Of a DNA stretch of 20,509 nt, positions 11,897 through 20,279 are shown piece by piece. Origin of the DNA: Pelargonium cotyledonis (taxonomy: Eukaryota; Streptophyta; Magnoliopsida; Geraniales; Geraniaceae); contig JAYMTA010001343.1 of the NCBI GenBank assembly GCA_036897625.1, positions 1 to 20,509 on the forward strand, given 5' to 3'. The notes beneath the pieces are model-generated. The model had not been told where the DNA came from. It made no database searches and was given only the letters and a program-made list of their open reading frames with translations. Positions within the stretch are counted from its first letter, which is position 1. Every line of letters begins with the position of its first letter. The position numbers were made by a program, and so were the translations under genes.

Positions 11897-12000
11897 TGGT
11901 CAAACTTGGTCAACCCAATCAATCATTGTCAGCATTGGTCAAACTTGGTCAATCTAGTCAATATGGTCAACATTGGTCAATCATGGTCAAAATTGGTCAA
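11897..12000. repeat. 10-bp-phased TGGTCAA array (W-box-like)
   Basis: TGGTCAA starts at 11,897, 11,907, 11,936, 11,946, 11,964, 11,974, 11,984 and 11,994, with a TAGTCAA at 11,955 and degenerate units between 11,913 and 11,936. Adjacent exact copies are 10 bp apart, one DNA turn. On the minus strand each reads TTGACC, the W-box core bound by WRKY factors. The array is about 380 bp upstream of the TATA box. Confidence 0.85.
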
Positions 12001-12380
12001 GCCCTTCGAGTCATCCTTAAGCAAAAGTTGGATTGAAGGCCCACTCTCATTTGAGATGCATCATCTCTTTTGTGGGAAGCGTTCTCTCTTAAGGAACCAC
12101 AATCTTCTTCCTCCGAGAACCATATTCCCTTCCAAAAAACACTTGATGCAAGTTGTTTTATCCTGAGTATAAGGATTAAGGCTAAGGCATAAGTTAGAGT
12201 CAGCACAGCTCCCCTTCACGGAAGGCGGGAACCAAAAACCCACTCCACCCATAGAGCTTGAAGAGCTCTCTCTTAGAGGAAGAGGGAAGTAAGACTTAGA
12301 GAAAAAAAAAAGTCAAGTGGACATGGGCCCAACCAACTTCTCAGCCAATGTGCTACCACATCATCAGGTGAGTTGGAGTT

Positions 12381-12390
12381 CTATAAATAG
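12381..12390 (+). promoter_or_regulatory. TATA box of the plus-strand LTR-like segment
   Basis: CTATAAATAG is a near-ideal plant TATA box. The sequence after it (CCACC, then AT-rich leader) fits a start about 30 nt downstream. It has no open reading frame of note in the following 280 nt, as expected of an LTR leader. Confidence 0.65.
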
Positions 12391-12675
12391 AGGAATCCAC
12401 CAAATGTAAAGACACATTCATACACTTGCAAGAAGTTTAACTCTTCGAAGTGCACAACAATTCTCTCAAGCGTTCTTTGCATTCTTCAAACATTAATCAA
12501 AATCTTTTAACGATCTTCGAGTAATTTCCGTGCGATTTTCAAAGATCTTTGAATCTTCAAGTTTACATTAGAGCGTGTGTGTGTAAAGCTTAATTCTCAC
12601 ACTAGATGTGGTTCTCTGAACACACATCCAGGGTTTTTCGCTTAACGGTGCGTTGATTTTTGTAGGAGATATGAC

Positions 12676-13245
12676 TTGAACACAAGCCAAAAAGTTGACC
12701 CATATAAAAATCCGACCCAAGATACAAATTCCCTTGGGACGAGGAGTAAGAGAGTCAATACGACGCCTTATCCAAACTTCAGCTTTGACCTAGTCAAAGC
12801 ATTCGAATCAGGGATTTCATTGCTGGGAACGTTTTTGAAGCCATCGTTTCTCCTAACTGCAAAGACTACCAATGGAGAATAAAAGACCAAGAAAGGATCT
12901 AGTTAACGCTCTAGAGGATGGCTTAAACCGTAACTATGAACGACCATGCTCCTTTACCCGAGCTTAGTCAGGAGAGCGAAGTCATCGATCTTAGAGGTGA
13001 GTGGGTAGAGGGCGGAAGTATAAGAGAACTCTCAACAATAAGGGGATATACGTGATGATCTTACTCGAAAGAGGAACAAAGATGATGTGAACATCGTTGG
13101 AACCACGCAAACTCCTGCTCCTCAAGTACCAATCAATCCATTGATGGCATGGATGACTCTAGAGCTGACCAAAGCAATAATTGACCAGGTCACTAGATGG
13201 AACACACATCCAGTGACCGCTATGACTTGGTTGTGTTCTAATATG
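12676..13245 (+). mobile_element. Leader/gag-like remnant of the plus-strand element
   Basis: Short plus frames are present (12,676-12,882 and 13,087-13,281). The second includes a QTPAPQVPINPLMAWM-like stretch, reminiscent of the low-complexity start of plant Ty3/gypsy gag proteins. This is weak and no gag core motif is visible. Bases 13,191-13,229 repeat parts of 12,600-12,678 with internal gaps. The segment ends where the opposite-strand gag begins, so a rearrangement or one element inserting into another is likely. Confidence 0.3.
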
Positions 13246-14175
13246 CTCGGGTTAATGGTATCGCTAGGTAGTGAACCCTGAGGCCTTCCACTGATTACCT
13301 TGGCCATCTGTCCTACTAGTGTCGCATTTTTGAGTTCCCGGTCCTTTAAAGAAGTGCTTATAAAAGTCTTCAAAACTTATTTAAGGTCTTGACCGGGGCG
13401 GTGCTGCAGGAGGTGGAAATGGAGCATTTTGACAAGTCATCATATGATACTGATTCGCTGGCCGCTGAAATCCTACCAGGCCTCTTCCATGATTCCCATG
13501 TTCATGCGGTGGAGGGTTTAGTACATTCCCAGAGTTCCAATAGATGAAATTTGGATGATGTTTCCAGTTTGAGTTGTAGGTATCACTATAAGGATCATTG
13601 TTCTTCATGCCCACGTAATTGACTGATGCGACATTTTGATGACAATCTGAGTACTCGTGGTTTCCACCACATGTGACACACTGGGTAGCTTGGGAGATAA
13701 AAGTGTCATCCACAGAGTTGACACTTTCCTCTGGCCGCAACATATTTTGTTGGTTAGCCAGGATGACCTTAATATATGATCTTGTATTTTCTTAGTGATA
13801 GAGTCACTAACACTACTTACAATGGAAGTGTTCCCCCTATATGTGTCTTCACTCGTGTGATTACTCACAAGAGTGTCAATGATAGCTCGTTGCCTCTCTA
13901 GTGTCCACTTGAATAAGGACCCACCACACGAGGAGTTGAGAGTGGTTTGAAAAATCGGGTGCAAACCATAGTAGAATGCAGAGAGATGATCTTTCTCGTT
14001 AAGCTCATGGTGAGGGCATGCTTCAAGCATACCCTTGAATCTCTTCTGAGCCTCATGGAATGCTTCTATGAAGTTATTGAAAGTTAGAGATAGCTATGAC
14101 CTTCTTCTTCTTCTTATCCTGTGAAGAGAACTTATTCAAAAACTTTAGGACCATGATCTGCCATTTGGGGACTAG
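13246..14175 (-). pseudogene. Ty3/gypsy (Athila/Tat-type) gag pseudogene, 3' part
   Basis: Gag forms the retrotransposon particle. In order on the minus strand this part shows the end of the retrotrans_gag core (RFKGMLEACPHHEL, then a GLHP...TLNSSCGGSLF stretch), a CCHC knuckle (CVTCGGNHEYSDC), a Tyr/Asn-rich HPNF segment, and VGQMAKVISGRPQGSLPSDT. That order is the standard one in plant Athila/Tat gag. It is broken by frameshifts near 14,050, 13,745 and 13,380 and by stops. No protease or polymerase follows: the sequence changes at about 13,190-13,246 to the plus-strand element, so the element is truncated. Confidence 0.85.
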
Positions 14176-15097
14176 TATTGGCAAAACAAGTCAAAACCTG
14201 AAAAACCAGCGGGCCAACCTGAAAATAATCAGATCTAGGTTGTCAAAAGTTGGTCTATTGATATCAGGTTCAGGCCCGGGTTGGGTTGGTGTGTAACATG
14301 AGTTGGCCGGGTTGACCCGAGGGTTGGTATTTGAAAATTGAAACCCTAAAAATATGGTTATCACCACATTTGTTGTCATCTGAGACTATTTTCTTCTCAC
14401 TACCTCTTTTCACAAAAAAAAAATCACTTTTCACACTTCTTCGAATAGAAAACACTCATTTGATTTCACAACCACCATCGTCAAAGCAATCAGGCCTTCT
14501 TCGTTCAACAATCATCAACAAGACCTCCGACGAGTTCGTCTCCGACAAGGACTACGATCAGTATGGGCGAAATGGTCTGCTCAAATTTCTCTCCAGAAAG
14601 GACTACCATTTATGTTTGTTGTGTGCTATTATGGTGATTCAGTGTGACTATTCCATGAATATGAATATATGATGCTACTGTGTGCTATTATGGTAATTTC
14701 CTTGATTTTTTGTTTCCATTTTTTACCGTTGTTGCCTTGCTGGTGTTGTATTTTACTTTTAAAACATAAAAGGGTACTAGTTTATTTATATAAAAAGTTT
14801 ATTTTAACAAGCAAGATTTATGAAAAATCCTGGAAGAATATAAATTATTAAGCCACAAGATCATGGAAATCTTATTTTTTTTTTCGAAAATAAGTTTTCT
14901 TCATCTGTTATTTAGTAAAAAAAAAACAGATTCTTAATTGAAGAATTTTATAAAATTATATTTTACAGGTTGTATTTATTATTCATAGCATTAATTCAAT
15001 CCACGCAAGACCCGCAAACCGATACAAACTTGACAAGTAGTTGGTTGGGTCCGAGTCTCCCAATACTAAACCCAAACCCAAATTTTTGGTAGTAGTA
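14176..15097. mobile_element. hAT-like insertion in gag, 922 bp
   Basis: The insertion splits the gag core. Flanking 8-mers GGGACTAG (14,168-14,175) and GGGACCAA (15,098-15,105) agree at 6 of 8. The ends (TATTGGCAAAA and inverted TACTACTACCAAAA) match only loosely, and CGGG/CCCG-rich subterminal stretches resemble other plant hAT-like MITEs. Removing 922 bp plus one 8-bp copy takes out exactly 310 codons and rejoins the gag frame on both sides. Inside, a stretch at 14,465-14,610 (DEFVSDKDYDQYGR frame) might be captured gene sequence but is unidentified. A 16-base direct repeat lies at 14,620-14,635 and 14,679-14,694. Confidence 0.7.
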
Positions 15098-15589
15098 GGG
15101 ACCAACGCAGACTGGAGAGAGAAATACAAATCGAGTGCTATCTCGACAAGAGAATAGAGTAACATTTTCAACGCATTAATCTCTTGTGATGCCATGTTGA
15201 TATTCAAGATCGCGATGACCTCTGTATATTTTGTCACGTGTGTGATCAGGTCATCGAGACCATTTTTCTTGAACTGTCATATGAACTGGACCGCTGTAAT
15301 TATTACAAGTTTGAGCTAGAAGTGCCCCATAGGAGGGAGAACCTATGGGGTCCAATCCCCATAGACATTCTACTCGGCGTCTCCCACGCCATTCATACCG
15401 AATATCCATCTGGGCATGTTGATATTAGGATCAACTCCCTCATTGTTTCCTTGACCATTTTTGCCATTCTATTGCTGGTGGTGGTGGTTGTGCTGCTGAG
15501 GGTTCTCGTGAAATCGAACCCCTTGTTTCTCTTTATACTATTGTTGCTGGTTTTGTAGGGCCACCACATGATGTTGCGGTGGTGGTTGA
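15098..15589 (-). pseudogene. Ty3/gypsy gag pseudogene, middle part
   Basis: This holds the first half of the retrotrans_gag core: an LKLVIITAV and QFKKNGLDDL stretch, then TEVIAILNIN, ALKMLLYSLVEIALDLYFSLQS, which fits the family pattern of an aliphatic helix followed by an (A/D)W(Y/F)...L motif (here the Trp is replaced by Leu). A Gln/His-rich linker precedes it. The frame is constant, but it has several in-frame stops, including TAG at 15,540-15,538 and 15,471-15,469. Confidence 0.75.
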
Positions 15590-16029
15590 TAGGGTTGTTC
15601 ACGGGGGGCTACCCGGCCCGTTGGGCCGGGGGGCAATTGTACCTGGTCATTTTGGGTTTCATATTTCCTACCATTTGTGGGCCCACTCATCTGTAGAAGT
15701 CACAGGTTTGAATGACCAAGTGAGCGGGTTAATCCGCAACCTGCTGAATAAGAAATGAGTAAAGAGTGAGAAAGATTTAGGGGTTTCTAGACTTCAATCC
15801 GAGAATAATGAGAAATATTAGGGCTTGATTTCTTGAACCAGTGAAGATTGAGAAGAATATAGGGATTAAGAAGGAAAATGAAAACATCCATTGAGATAGA
15901 TAGATTCGTTGAATGTTGATAGAAAAGAGAGAGGAAAATTTGGAAGATGAGAGAGAGTGAGAGAAATCTGAGATTGATAGAGAAATCAGTGATTGAGAGT
16001 GAGAGAAATCCATTGAATATTGATATAGA

Positions 16030-16089
<60 letters not shown>

Positions 16090-16538
16090 AATGATGAGAG
16101 ATAGAGAAAGAGAAAGAGAAAGAGAAAAATCTAAGATTGATCTCTGATATTAATCTCTGATATTGTGATTTGAGAGAGAGAAAGAAGTGAATGGATTTAG
16201 TGACATTAAAGAAAGTGTGATAAAAGAAATGGAAAGAAATTTCTGGAAATTGGACAGAGAGAGAGAGGAGATTAGTCAAAAAGAGAATCAGGGAAAGAGA
16301 AAATGGAGGTCAGAGAGTGAGAACAATATAATATACAATAGTTATTTTTTAGGGTTTCCTAGGTTGAGCGGGTTCGCCGGCCCGTTGGGATTTCGATGCC
16401 ACTCTTCGAGCCTTGATGAGTGGGCGGGTTCATTTGAGCTATTCGTTCATCAACGGGCTCACGAGCCAGTTATTTAATGGGCCGGTTGTGTGGTTTTTAA
16501 CGGGTTCACGGGTTACGATTTAAATTTGAACAACCCTA
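15590..16538. mobile_element. hAT-like insertion in gag, 949 bp, with GA microsatellite
   Basis: Terminal inverted repeats are perfect for 12 bp (TAGGGTTGTTCA at 15,590 and its complement ending at 16,538). Subterminal CCCGGCCCG and CGGGTTCACGGG motifs occur at the two ends. Flanking 8-mers GTGGTTGA and GTACTTTA agree at 5 of 8. Removing 949 bp plus one 8-bp copy (957 bp, 319 codons) rejoins the gag Gln-rich frame. No transposase is seen; the interior is a purine-rich GAGA region. Confidence 0.75.
16030..16084. repeat. (GA)n microsatellite
   Basis: A nearly pure GA run with one AAA interruption near 16,047. It sits inside a wider GAGA-rich zone (about 15,940-16,320) within the hAT-like element. 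The Arg/Glu-rich and Ser-rich frames across it are low-complexity artefacts. Confidence 0.95.
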
Positions 16539-17030
16539 GTACTTTATGCTGCTGCCGACGCTGCATCTCCGAAGCCACTTGCAGTGAGGCTTGGATGTCA
16601 GCCAGTTGTTGCTATTGATTCTACTACTATGGGTGCAAGGCAGCATGACTATGCTGTCATTGCAAAAACTGTTCTTGAGATACCGTGTTGGGAGCTAGGA
16701 TAGTCGGAGTGTCCACCAAGGAGGAAGTAGGGAGTCCTCCAAGCAAATGATTAGGGTCTTGCACCCTAGTGGGATCATCCACTTGCTCGGTGTTGTGACG
16801 ACCAGGTGTCGTCGGGTTCTCCGTCTCTACATTAAGACCCGAAGAATCTCATCCACCACTTGTTTCTATGTTAGTGAACAAGATGTCAACATCATCTCTA
16901 CTTCTTCCTCGAGTGAGATTCTCGGTCACCATCGTGGGACGCTTTCCCATTTAAGTGTCTTTCTTCTTAACCCGAATAATTCTCTCATGCTCCTCGTCGA
17001 AATATAAGGGCTGTTCGCGATGTCTATCAT
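16539..17030 (-). pseudogene. Ty3/gypsy gag pseudogene, N-terminal part
   Basis: Starting just below the primer-binding site, the minus strand keeps one frame into a Gln-rich coiled segment (QQLADIQASLQVASEMQRR), the expected start of Athila/Tat gag. At least four TAG codons (16,629-16,621 as a run of three, and 16,614-16,612) fall in or beside Gln runs. No certain start codon remains. Confidence 0.65.
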
Positions 17031-17124
17031 AAATAGTCTGTAGCATACATGAACCGTGAAGAAAAACTAAAACACTAAAGGAAAAATACTACCACTAAGA
17101 TCCTTTAAAACGGTTAACCTAAGT

Positions 17125-17141
17125 TCCCCAACAACGATGCC
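17125..17141 (-). other. Decayed primer-binding site for tRNA-Asp
   Basis: On the plus strand this reads TCCCCAACAACGATGCC, against the 3' end of plant tRNA-Asp TCCCCGGCAACGGCGCC (from memory): 13 of 17 match and all four differences are G-to-A or C-to-T transitions. A tRNA-Asp primer site is the standard one in Athila/Tat elements. Position and orientation fit: LTR-like sequence above, gag below. Confidence 0.75.
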
Positions 17142-17149
17142 GAAAAATT

Positions 17150-18140
17150 GGTGCGACTCCAGCAAGTATACCGATGTCGACCTCGTAATATAGAATGGTG
17201 AAGTTCGAGTATCGTATCCACAAGGAACTTGAGGCAGTTTTTAGTTGAGTACTTACTGTTAGCATTATCTAGCCTAGGAAAGTGTGCAAACAATTATGGG
17301 GGATGGTGATTGTGTGTGTAATCATGAACGTGCAATGAAGTAAAGGAACAAAATAGTTGTAGCAAAGAGAGATGAGAGAGTAGTACCCAAATTTGGAGAA
17401 CATGTGAGTTGGGATATAATTGATTTTCACGAAATTGGTGATTCGACTTACTCTACCTAGTATAGTATTGGTCAAGTTTGTCACCCAAGCCCACGTTGGT
17501 ACACGACGCCCTTTGTAAGGTTCATTCGTGACTTAGGGTGAATATGTCATCCTTGGTATACAACTAAGCACAATTTACGCCCCAAGCATATTATTGCAAG
17601 GGAGGTCACATACACCTTAACTTTGCAATCAGCTCTCAATTGGGCATGGAGAGATCTAAAGAATAGCTACTTCACTAGAGTAGCTCCACTAGGTGGTTCG
17701 TGGGTGATTAAACCACTTCAAGGCTATGCACCCAACGAACCGCCATAACCACTTGATCAATAAAGCTACATTAAGGCATAACGAGTGATGCGCCTGAATT
17801 ATCTGGAACTCGAAACGCACAGGAAAATATGTGGATGAGAAGGTCTGGCAAAAAATCTTCAGATTCCGGTGAAGAACATGTAGTGATTCAGAGGAAATCT
17901 TCCGGTAGTCTGGATCATAAAACAGAGGAGCTCCGGTCGAGGTGTGATCTGCAAAACAGACACAGGGAACAATGGTACCGGGGTTGTTTCTGATTCACCG
18001 CCTCCAGTGTGAGAATGAGTGATCGGATCGGAAGATGAGACAGAATTAGAAGAGAAAATTAACAGAGGTTCAGGAAGTATAGTTTCACTTAAGAAAAATT
18101 GGGGATTCCCTCTCTTACCGAGAAGAGGGTATTTATAGGC
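17150..18140 (-). mobile_element. Probable LTR (R-U5) of the minus-strand gypsy element
   Basis: The sequence next to the primer-binding site begins TTGGTGCGACTCC and contains TCGTATCCACAAGGAA at 17,211-17,226, wording I recall from the LTR ends of plant Athila/Tat elements. It contains no gene. A minus-strand TATA box lies at 18,138-18,131. From there to the primer-binding site is about 980 nt, long but possible for this lineage. The upstream edge is not resolved, and a second element beginning near 17,800 cannot be excluded. Confidence 0.45.
18131..18138 (-). promoter_or_regulatory. TATA box, minus strand
   Basis: The minus strand reads CTATAAAT followed by ACCCTCTTCTC. A leader without open frames follows, CT-rich at first. 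It is the likely promoter of the minus-strand LTR element. Confidence 0.55.
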
Positions 18141-18381
18141 TTACCGAATGACTTGGGGCGCACGTTCCAACTGTTGCCAACCAGAGGTGAGCTTCGCCAA
18201 ATCAGATACAACTGTCATGACGGTTAGTGGTTTGGTCCCCGGTTGACTCACAGCTGGGAAACAAAAAGAGATTTGAATGCCTTTCCCACCCAAACATGCA
18301 CATCTTTAGTCCGCCTATCCATGGGGACTTGACTTTCATGCCTCTCACGTGATCTCTTGAGTGAATAAGGACGAGCCTCGA

Positions 18382-18505
18382 GGAGTAGGACCTCATTTGT
18401 CAAGCGTCTTATAGGGGAGTAAGACTCTATTCTGGCATCGGTTCCCAGAGAGTGAAACCCTATACGAGACCTGACCGACTTGTTTCCCGGGGAGTGATAC
18501 CCCAT
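18382..18505. repeat. Four degenerate GGAGT-core repeats
   Basis: Fifteen-base cores of the form GGAGTRAnACYCYAT occur at 18,382-18,396, 18,416-18,430, 18,449-18,463 and 18,491-18,505, with spacing of 34, 33 and 42 bp. The last two units extend further, sharing GTTYCCnGGGAGTGA and GGGACCTGA-like ends. The array lies about 250 bp upstream of the minus-strand TATA box and could be part of that LTR's U3. Confidence 0.6.
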
Positions 18506-19692
18506 ATGGGACCTGATTGTCAACTGTTTCTTCGGTGGTCATCTTCTGCGTCTATCTTCCTTCTTTGACTCTCCACTGGCCAGTCTGTCTTCCGGCGGGA
18601 GCCCTGACTGGACCAGACAATGTCGTATCAGGATGTCACGCGTCAGTCTTTGATTGGCTTCAAGTATCTGTGAAATTTTATGAAGAATCAGTTGTTCCCC
18701 TACTCCGATCAATGGTGATTTATCATTGTTTCTTGGAGTAGACTTTTCTTGATGGAGATGCTTATGAGGAGTTGACTTTCCTTTGCTAAAAGATTAAGTG
18801 CGGGTAATCGGAGGACTAGCCATGGCGTTAGAGGATGTCCTCAAAAATCTTTTATCGGGGAGCTTCCTTTAGCATATTGAGGACGAGTTATTGTCGCGTG
18901 CCTCTTGCATGAGTTGTCGAGTATCTCATTGGTTGCAGGACGCGTGGCAGGTATCACGCGCTCTGCTTTTCGTGATGATTTCGTGTCTGTTGATCTTCTT
19001 CTAATTTCTCTAAAATCTACACCTGATGACACCATCAAAAGCATGCACTGGCTGTTGTGATTGGAGGAAAAAGAGTTGCAGAGTCTAAGCAGAGTAGTGG
19101 AGGACATAGCTTTTTCATATAAAAGCTTCGCCTTCGTTTCCTTATTCGTTTTCCACCATTGTTGCCTTTGTATTTTTCTAAAAGAATCTTTCTATGTTCT
19201 GAGCATCCTTCTCTCTTCACTGATCATTTTTGCCGTTGCTTTTGCTCATCATCGAGGTCTTGCTTCCTTGCTCGGTAAGTACTTCTCCTTCGTCCTTTTC
19301 TTTCTCTTTTTCTTCTCTGGGTCTTATGTTCTTCTTCTTCTTTTCCTTTCCTCTTTATTTCCCTTTCCTTCCGCTTCGTTGTCTCACGATATCGTTGTTA
19401 TGAGTTCGTCGGAGTTTAAGGTTTTCTCGCCATAAAGGTTGCACCTTTTTGGCGGCAAAAAGGGTCTTTGAACAAGAATTGATCCGTTTTAGGTTAGGGC
19501 TTTGCTTTGTTGGCAATTGAGAGCTCCAACGACATGATCACTACTATCGGGCCTTGCTCTTTGCTTTAATTAAGTCGGGGTCGATTATGTTTCTCAGGCG
19601 ATTAGGGTTCTGAAATCCTAGAAGCTTTGGACTTGATCTTCGTGTTTTTAGGCTCCTAGCTTTGAGGAACCTTCTGATTTCAGCCTTTCCTG
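18506..19692 (+). mobile_element. Promoter-like repeat segment, plus strand, unclassified
   Basis: A TATA box (ATATAAAA, 19,117-19,124) is preceded by GC-rich, ACGCGT-containing sequence and followed by a CT-rich leader (19,130-19,380) with a GGTAAGTAC donor-like site at 19,275-19,283. The ATG at 19,400 opens only an 11-codon frame. This organisation suggests an LTR or another transposon promoter, but I found no ends, primer-binding site or coding domain. It could also be a broken host promoter. Confidence 0.3.
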
Positions 19693-20120
19693 CTGATAAC
19701 TCGCATTTGATGCTAGTTATTTGACCCTAAATTAAGCATATTTTTCCTATTTTGCCCTTGTCCTAGTGCTCTTTTTGCCCTTAAAGAGTGCTATTTGTCC
19801 AAAAGTTGCCTTAATGTCGCCTTGTGTTGTTGATTTGTTCACCTTGGTAATAATTAATGATTTTAGCTCATATTTATCTCTAATTGTGCTAATTAATCCT
19901 TGTTTTAGTGCTTCAATGATTTATCAGGTTTTAAAGCATGGATTGGGAGCACAAAAGAGCCGAAAAAGACTAAAGTGGAAGTCTGGAAAGCGAAACCCAG
20001 CTGGCGCTGCGGTGCCAAGCCTGGCGCTGCACTTTACAGGATGGAGCCTCATTTGAGTCCCAGCCGACGCCGCTCCTGATGTCGCGGCGCCCAGATCCTG
20101 TCCATGTAAGCGACATTTGT

Positions 20121-20192
20121 CCACGTCATCTCCACGTCAATTCCAAGTCATCTCCACGTCAGAAAGTCAGCTCCAAGTCTCATGCCACGTCA
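20121..20192. repeat. 11-bp-phased CCACGTCA array in the LTR U3
   Basis: CCACGTCA occurs at 20,121, 20,132, 20,154 and 20,185, with one-mismatch copies CCAAGTCA at 20,143 and, less well matched, CCAAGTCT at 20,173. The first four are exactly 11 bp apart. TGACGT (its complement) is a bZIP/TGA-factor core. The array ends about 77 bp upstream of the TATA box. Confidence 0.85.
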
Positions 20193-20268
20193 GCTCAATT
20201 CAAATTTCGAAAGGTGGTCAAAAGAATCCAAGAAATCCTCTGGTCAAAGAGTCTCGTTCACCTGAAAT

Positions 20269-20279
20269 CTATAAATTTG
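20269..20279 (+). promoter_or_regulatory. TATA box of the right-edge LTR
   Basis: CTATAAATTTG lies 77 bp downstream of the ACGTCA array. It marks the U3/R junction region and gives the plus orientation of this LTR. Confidence 0.6.

Larger units (their letters stand above)
11881..12675 (+). mobile_element. LTR-like promoter and leader segment, plus strand
   Basis: The layout resembles the U3-R-U5 part of a plant LTR retrotransposon: a repetitive upstream zone, a strong TATA box, then a leader without open frames. The TATA box is followed by AT-rich, CTTC-rich leader sequence. I could not find matching TG...CA ends, target duplications or a clear primer-binding site, so the borders and family are open. 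A host promoter remnant is a weaker alternative. Confidence 0.45.

Noticed and set aside
11906..12252. Short overlapping frames on both strands
   Set aside because: They lie in the TGGTCAA array and LTR-like upstream region; the repeats alone explain the open frames.
15947..16279. Arg/Glu-rich and Ser/Leu/Phe-rich open frames
   Set aside because: They are translations of the GA/TC microsatellite inside a hAT-like element.
17125..17141. tRNA-Asp gene fragment
   Set aside because: Only the 3' 17 bases resemble tRNA-Asp, with no cloverleaf around them; place and orientation fit a retrotransposon primer-binding site.
18382..18505. CRISPR-like array
   Set aside because: Plant nuclear DNA, degenerate units and uneven spacing; no cas genes.
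18202..18523. Minus-strand open frames of 64 and 91 codons
   Set aside because: They run through the degenerate repeat array and a presumed LTR U3, have no recognisable domain and no coding context.
19061..19435. Hydrophobic plus-strand frame of 124 codons that looks like a membrane protein
   Set aside because: It crosses the TATA box and a CT-rich leader; the Phe/Leu/Ser content follows from TTC/CTT runs.
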